From assembly GCF_039652555.1 (NCBI RefSeq), contig NZ_JBDJAF010000008.1, positions 1-44,089 on the forward strand: a DNA stretch of 44,089 nt, read 5' to 3'. This DNA comes from Parafrigoribacterium mesophilum. GTDB taxonomy: Bacteria > Actinomycetota > Actinomycetes > Actinomycetales > Microbacteriaceae. The position numbers and the translations under genes were made by a program. Shown in pieces: positions 43,105 to 44,089 of this stretch (position 1 is the first letter of the stretch; each line of letters begins with the position of its first letter). The notes beneath the pieces were generated by a model. The model was not told the DNA's origin. It worked only from the letters and a program-made list of their open reading frames with translations, and searched no databases.

Positions 43105-43235
43105 AAGTAGTCGAGCCGCCCCAGTGGTCGACCCGCCCCGGTGGTCGAGCTCGTCGCGACCCGCACCTTTCTCCGGTGGTCGAGCTTGGGCTCCACTGAG
43201 CTTGTCGAAGTGTCGAGACCCTGCAAGGATGTCGA
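43105..43235. repeat. Cluster of GTGGTCGAGCTTGTCGA-type intergenic repeats
   Basis: At least four head-to-tail partial units: AGTAGTCGAGCC (43106-43117), AGTGGTCGACCC (43123-43134), GGTGGTCGAGCTCGTCGCGACC (43140-43161) and GGTGGTCGAGCTTGGG (43175-43190), followed by GAGCTTGTCGAAG (43199-43211) and TGTCGAGACC. The whole stretch is non-coding. This motif family is, to my knowledge, common between genes of Microbacteriaceae and relatives. Confidence 0.7.
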
Positions 43236-43388
43236 ACACACATACGGCCATGATGAGTTCTCACCACCCGCAGTTGGTGCTTCCCTAGTACACCGTAGGC
43301 CAACTATCGACGCGTCAATAGCGGATATAGTTATCCACACATCGAAGAAAGATACGATACTGCTTGCATTCCGTGGCAAAATAGGGGT
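43236..43388. promoter_or_regulatory. AT-rich upstream region of the DUF222 gene
   Basis: Base composition drops sharply to AT-rich (GGATATAGTTATCC is near-palindromic at about 43322-43335). TACGAT at 43353-43358 fits the actinobacterial -10 form and would give a short leader. AGGGGT directly abuts the ATG, too close for a normal Shine-Dalgarno. Confidence 0.4.
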
Positions 43389-44027
43389 ATGGGAAACCCC
43401 ACCACCACCACAGTATTGGATGGGATCACCGCACGGGTGGCCGCGGTGCTGGATCCGCGCGGACTGGGTGGCATGTCCGAGGACGACCTGCTCAGCCTGC
43501 TAGCGGCGACCGAACGTCTGGGCCGGCGGGTGGACGCACTGCGGGTGCTGGCGGCCGGGGAGGTGGCCGAACTCTCCCGCAACGAGGTGGGCAGGTGTGG
43601 TCTGGCCGCCCGGAAGGGCTGCCGCAATAGTGCGGAGTTGCTGGAACGGGTCGCCCAGGTCTCCGGGGATACCGCCCGCAAACGGATCAAGACCGGCCGG
43701 GCCGTGCGCGGGCGGCTGTCGCTGTCCGGGGAGCGGCTACCTGCCCAATTCGCCGTTGTCGCCGACGCCATGGTTGCCGGGACGATCGGTCTGGATAGTG
43801 CCCACGCGATCGTGGCGGGACTGACCGCGCTGACCCACCCGGTGGGTCGCGACGTGCTGCAGGCGGCGGAAACCGCGTTGGTGGCCGCCGCGTGCGGGGC
43901 CACCGAGTTATCCCCGGTGGCCTGCGCGGCGGACGATATCCGTAACCAGGCCGGTGTGTGGCGGATGTTCCTGGACCAGGACGGATCCCAGAGGGTGTCA
44001 GATTGTCTGTGTAAGAGTCATATTTGA
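43389..44027 (+). pseudogene. DUF222 (13E12-repeat type) protein gene, interrupted by an insertion sequence
   Basis: The 212-residue open frame begins MGNPTTTTVLDGITARVAAV and contains the DUF222 helical domain (LLSLLAATERLGRRVDALRVLAAGEVA, LLERVAQVSGDTARKRI, GTIGLDSAHAIV). Family members usually continue past WRMFLDQDG to a C-terminal HNH nuclease domain, for a total near 400-500 residues. Here the frame leaves the family after DQDGSQ (about 43990) and ends at TGA 44027, inside sequence that looks like an insertion-sequence end. The nuclease half would lie beyond the element, outside the window. The truncated product probably has no nuclease activity. Confidence 0.8.
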
Positions 44028-44089
44028 TGAAAGGTTCTGACACTGAATGTCTTTGACCGATGAGATGGATTCGTCGTTGTCGCCGTCGC
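43991..44089 (+). mobile_element. Left end of an insertion sequence, probably IS256-like
   Basis: At GAGGGTGTCAGATTGTCTGTG the sequence abruptly stops resembling the DUF222 gene and becomes AT-richer. GTGTCAG (43995-44001) and CTGACAC (44037-44043) form an inverted pair just inside the end. The style 'GGTGTCAGATTGTCTGTGTAA' followed shortly by a transposase start fits IS256/mutator-type elements as I remember them. The other end, target duplication and most of the transposase are outside the window, so the family is tentative. Confidence 0.6.
44047..44089 (+). CDS. Start of the transposase gene, running off the right edge
   Basis: ATG 44047 opens MSLTDEMDSSLSPS up to the window end. Only 14 residues are visible, so the identification rests on the position just inside a probable IS end. 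It is in the same orientation as the interrupted DUF222 gene. Confidence 0.4.
   Translation, partial: MSLTDEMDSSLSPS

Noticed and set aside
1..44089. tRNA or rRNA genes
   Set aside because: No cloverleaf with a GGTTCGA(A/C)TCC-type T-loop and matching acceptor ends was seen in the intergenic regions, and no rRNA signature.

Overview
The window looks like a chromosomal segment of a high-GC actinobacterium. DUF222/13E12-type genes, scattered GTGGTCGAGCTTGTCGA-type intergenic repeats, KhtTU-like antiporter genes and strong GC bias at third codon positions point to the Microbacteriaceae (a Cryobacterium/Leifsonia-like organism). That placement is inference from gene content, not from a marker gene.

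Layout. 1-6227 is ordinary accessory/housekeeping DNA: an edge fragment, a 65-residue membrane protein, a flavin reductase-acetyltransferase fusion divergent from a MarR regulator, an alpha/beta hydrolase, a KhtTU-like K+/H+ antiporter pair, and a beta-propeller protein of about seven HIHELWW repeats that resembles fucose-binding lectins. 6249-34679 (minus) is one uninterrupted gene for an extracellular protein of about 9,476 residues, nearly two thirds of the window. In order from its N-terminus it has: a Sec signal peptide, a small zincin-like metallopeptidase (HEYGHIAGFPD), a Pro/Thr/Asp linker, a beta-strand repeat array of more than 4,500 residues interrupted by tail-fibre-like, CBM5/12-like and 'HGxxxGD..V.Y' modules, FHA-like repeats, Calx-beta-like units, five 'DGFxxGQ' modules, RTX Ca2+-binding repeats, two tandem LamG/DUF1080-like domains and a Ser/Thr/Pro tail without a sortase signal. 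It has a well-formed promoter about 170 bp upstream of its start.

34680-43079 holds fatty-acid/electron-transfer genes: a DmdC-like long acyl-CoA dehydrogenase; a DUF1326-DUF2182 pair (Cys-rich protein plus polytopic membrane protein); a conserved 114-residue protein; an etfB-etfA-cytochrome b operon; and, divergent from it, a second acyl-CoA dehydrogenase with an IVD-type catalytic glutamate. The last group reads as one pathway: acyl-CoA oxidation, ETF, and a membrane b-type cytochrome that would pass electrons to quinone.

43080-44089 contains an intergenic repeat cluster and a DUF222 (13E12-type) gene broken by the left end of an insertion sequence that runs off the window.

Most unusual are the giant metallopeptidase-headed RTX/beta-repeat protein, its neighbouring propeller lectin, and the ETF-cytochrome b operon.
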